33,882 bases of DNA from assembly GCA_937899785.1 (NCBI GenBank), contig CALCCG010000098.1:1-33882 (forward strand), in the 5' to 3' direction. Position 1 is the first letter of the stretch. Every line of letters starts with the position of its first letter. Both the position numbers and the translations under genes were made by a program. Below the pieces are notes generated by a model that had not been told where the DNA came from, ran no database searches, and saw only the letters and a program-made list of their open reading frames with translations. This document shows positions 32,155-33,882 of this stretch, piece by piece. This DNA comes from an uncultured Erythrobacter sp. GTDB lineage: Bacteria > Pseudomonadota > Alphaproteobacteria > Sphingomonadales > Sphingomonadaceae.

Positions 32155-32976
32155 TTAATCGGCGAGTGAACGCACCGCTTGGTGGCCTAGCGGTCCGTGG
32201 CCTGCGCCATAGCCAGGGGCGGCCTCAATCGCTCGCAGCACGAAATTTCGGCCCAGCCGCACCGCGTTCTCAAGGCTCTGTGAGTGCCCCATAAGCGTGG
32301 CAACAGCAGACGATAGGGTGCACCCTGTGCCGTGCGTGTGCGCGGTGTCGATCCGGGTGTGTTCAAAGTAGCCTGGCTCTCTGCCCGGCTGGATGAGGAT
32401 GTCGATGATGCGCTCATCGGCAGTGTGACCGCCTTTGGCCAACACGGCGGCGCCGGTTCGCTCGCTCAGTTCGAGCGCGGCCTCAATCATGTGATCGCTG
32501 GTCGAAAGCGAGCGTTCAACCAGATGGCCAAGCTCGGGCAGGTTGGGCGTCAGCAGGGTCGCGACGGGAAAGAGCTCACGTTGCAGCGCGGCAATAGCCT
32601 CGGGCGCGATCAGAGCGCCGCCGCTTGTAGCGATCATGACGGGATCGAGAATAACCGGAGTGTGCGCTGGCATATCCTCCAGCGCTTCGGCGACGGCGGA
32701 GATAATGTCGGCGTCGTGGAGCATGCCGATTTTGATCGCGTCCACGCCGATATCGCTGAGACAGCTGGCAATCTGCCGGGCCACCACATCGCCCGCCATT
32801 GGCGCGATCGCCTGGACGCCGACACTGTTTTGCGCGGTGATGGTCGTCACCGCCGTCATCGCGTAGCCGCCGAGCATCGTAATCGTCTTGATATCGGCCT
32901 GAATACCCGCTCCGCCCGAGGAATCGGACCCGGCAATGGAGAGGATTCGCGGCGGGGAGCGGAGCGGCGATGCCAT
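32155..32976 (-). CDS. thiD: Hydroxymethylpyrimidine/phosphomethylpyrimidine kinase ThiD
   Basis: Phosphorylates HMP and HMP-phosphate for thiamine synthesis. The 273 residues are of ribokinase-like fold with the substrate motif GSDSSGGAGIQAD (16-28), DPVM (111-114), KGGH (181-184) and the anion hole HGTGCTLSSA (215-224). ATG 32976 lies 8 bases after the glmM stop, so the two are co-transcribed; the longer frame to 33012 would overlap glmM. No riboswitch is seen upstream, as expected inside an operon. It ends 16 bases from the convergent LOG gene. Confidence 0.96.
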   Translation of the reverse strand: MASPLRSPPRILSIAGSDSSGGAGIQADIKTITMLGGYAMTAVTTITAQNSVGVQAIAPMAGDVVARQIASCLSDIGVDAIKIGMLHDADIISAVAEALEDMPAHTPVILDPVMIATSGGALIAPEAIAALQRELFPVATLLTPNLPELGHLVERSLSTSDHMIEAALELSERTGAAVLAKGGHTADERIIDILIQPGREPGYFEHTRIDTAHTHGTGCTLSSAVATLMGHSQSLENAVRLGRNFVLRAIEAAPGYGAGHGPLGHQAVRSLAD

Positions 32977-32984
32977 CGCGGCAG

Positions 32985-33882
32985 TCAAGCAGCGGCGCGC
33001 ACGGCTTCGCACACCGTGTCGACCACGCTTTCAACGCGATGTGAATCGTCCCCTTCCGCCATGACGCGGATCACCGGCTCGGTGCCGGAGGGACGAATGA
33101 CCAGCCTTCCGCTGCCTGCAAGCTCCGCTTGGGCGGCGGCGATTGCCGCTTTGACGCTGTCGGTCTCTAGCGGCGCACCGCCCTCATAGCGCACGTTTTT
33201 GAGCAATTGGGGGACAGGGTCAAACAGGTGCAGGATCTCGCTCGCTGGCTGGCCTGCGCGCACAAGGCTGGTGAGCACTTGCAAGGCGGCCACCGTCCCA
33301 TCGCCGGTGGTCGCGTGATCGAGAAGTATCATGTGCCCGGATTGCTCGCCACCCACGTTGAAGCCGCCATCCTTCATTCGCTCCAGCACATAGCGATCGC
33401 CCACACGGGTGCGCTCCAAAGTCAGGCCAAGGCCAGCGAAATAGCGTTCGAGCCCAAGATTTGACATCACCGTGGCCACGACGCCTCCACCGGTCAGCGC
33501 GCCTTGATTGTGCAGACGAGTCGCGATCAACGCCATGATCTGATCGCCGTCGACCTTCTTGCCCTGCTCATCGACCACGATAAGCCGATCTGCGTCACCG
33601 TCGAGCGCGATACCGATATCCGCGCCCTCCTCCACGACTCGCGCCTGCAAGGCCTCGATAGCGGTCGAACCCACACCGTCATTAATGTTGGTTCCGTCCG
33701 GCGCGACGCCCAAAGCGATTGTGTCCGCCCCAAGTTCCCAGATCGCCGAGGGCGCCACCTGATAGGCCGCGCCATGCGCGCAATCGACGACGACCTTGAG
33801 ATCATCGAAACGCACGTCCGAGGGGACTGACTGCTTGATTGCGTGAATGTAGCGCCCGCGTGCATCCTCGATGCGTCGCGCG
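32985..33882 (-). CDS. glmM: Phosphoglucosamine mutase GlmM, C-terminal part (cut by window edge)
   Basis: Interconverts glucosamine-6-phosphate and glucosamine-1-phosphate on the way to UDP-GlcNAc for peptidoglycan and LPS. The last 298 residues are visible, entering at the right edge in frame ([17 protein letters not shown]). They hold the metal loop [12 protein letters not shown], the sugar-binding segment [12 protein letters not shown] and the C-terminal phosphate-binding [12 protein letters not shown]. The N-terminal domain with the phosphorylated serine lies outside the window. A start inside the window (GTG 33815) is not real, because family sequence continues upstream of it. Confidence 0.96.
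   Translation of the reverse strand, partial: ARRIEDARGRYIHAIKQSVPSDVRFDDLKVVVDCAHGAAYQVAPSAIWELGADTIALGVAPDGTNINDGVGSTAIEALQARVVEEGADIGIALDGDADRLIVVDEQGKKVDGDQIMALIATRLHNQGALTGGGVVATVMSNLGLERYFAGLGLTLERTRVGDRYVLERMKDGGFNVGGEQSGHMILLDHATTGDGTVAALQVLTSLVRAGQPASEILHLFDPVPQLLKNVRYEGGAPLETDSVKAAIAAAQAELAGSGRLVIRPSGTEPVIRVMAEGDDSHRVESVVDTVCEAVRAAA

Overview
This is a GC-rich, densely coded stretch of chromosome from an alphaproteobacterium, most likely a marine or freshwater Sphingomonadales member of the Erythrobacter/Altererythrobacter type. The assignment is inferred from gene content and protein style (MoxR-DUF58-SpoIIM-RDD operon, CycM-like membrane cytochrome c, many 4-nt overlaps); no rRNA or other strict marker is present. 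There are about 37 protein genes and one tRNA-Gln. Two genes are cut by the window edges: acnA on the left and glmM on the right. I see no mobile element, phage, CRISPR array or stretch of more than 300 bases without a gene.

Layout. 1-9855: central and envelope metabolism. It holds acnA, an EamA permease, two unrelated L,D-transpeptidases (one Sec-exported YkuD, one Tat-exported YkuD_2), a flavin monooxygenase-like protein, an HDAC-like deacetylase with a membrane-anchored retropepsin-like protease, and ispG coupled to a single-cysteine thioredoxin-fold lipoprotein and a small membrane protein.

9900-14068: the highlight, a complete bufferin (copper-binding RiPP) locus in divergent form. On the minus strand are the signal-peptide-bearing DUF2282 precursor (bufA1), a DoxX protein, an ECF sigma factor and its NrsF-type membrane anti-sigma, closed by a hairpin terminator. 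On the plus strand are the MNIO/DUF692 enzyme bufB and its DUF2063 partner bufC, followed by an HSL-type hydrolase. The 286-bp gap between the arms holds two outward-facing promoters of the form GTAAC(C/G)-N16-CGAA. This agrees with the motif I recall for Caulobacter SigF, so the sigma factor encoded here probably drives both precursor and maturation enzymes as well as itself.

14115-19021: an SDR, a secreted isoaspartyl peptidase/asparaginase, and an autoregulated TetR - small membrane protein - fatty acid desaturase operon with two tandem 15-bp palindromic operators.

19099-27018: an eight-gene, tightly overlapping minus-strand operon (DUF4129, DUF4350, MoxR, DUF58, SpoIIM, RDD, GNAT, class A beta-lactamase). 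The last two genes are an uncommon tail for this chaperone/membrane complex.

27115-33882: housekeeping genes: prephenate dehydratase, membrane cytochrome c, rlmE, a Ppx/GppA phosphatase with a long basic N-terminal tail, tRNA-Gln(CTG), a LOG-family protein, thiD and glmM. Gaps of 150-290 bases (762-928, 1841-2038, 9856-10029, 12134-12419, 30891-31110) hold only promoters, operators or hairpins as listed.
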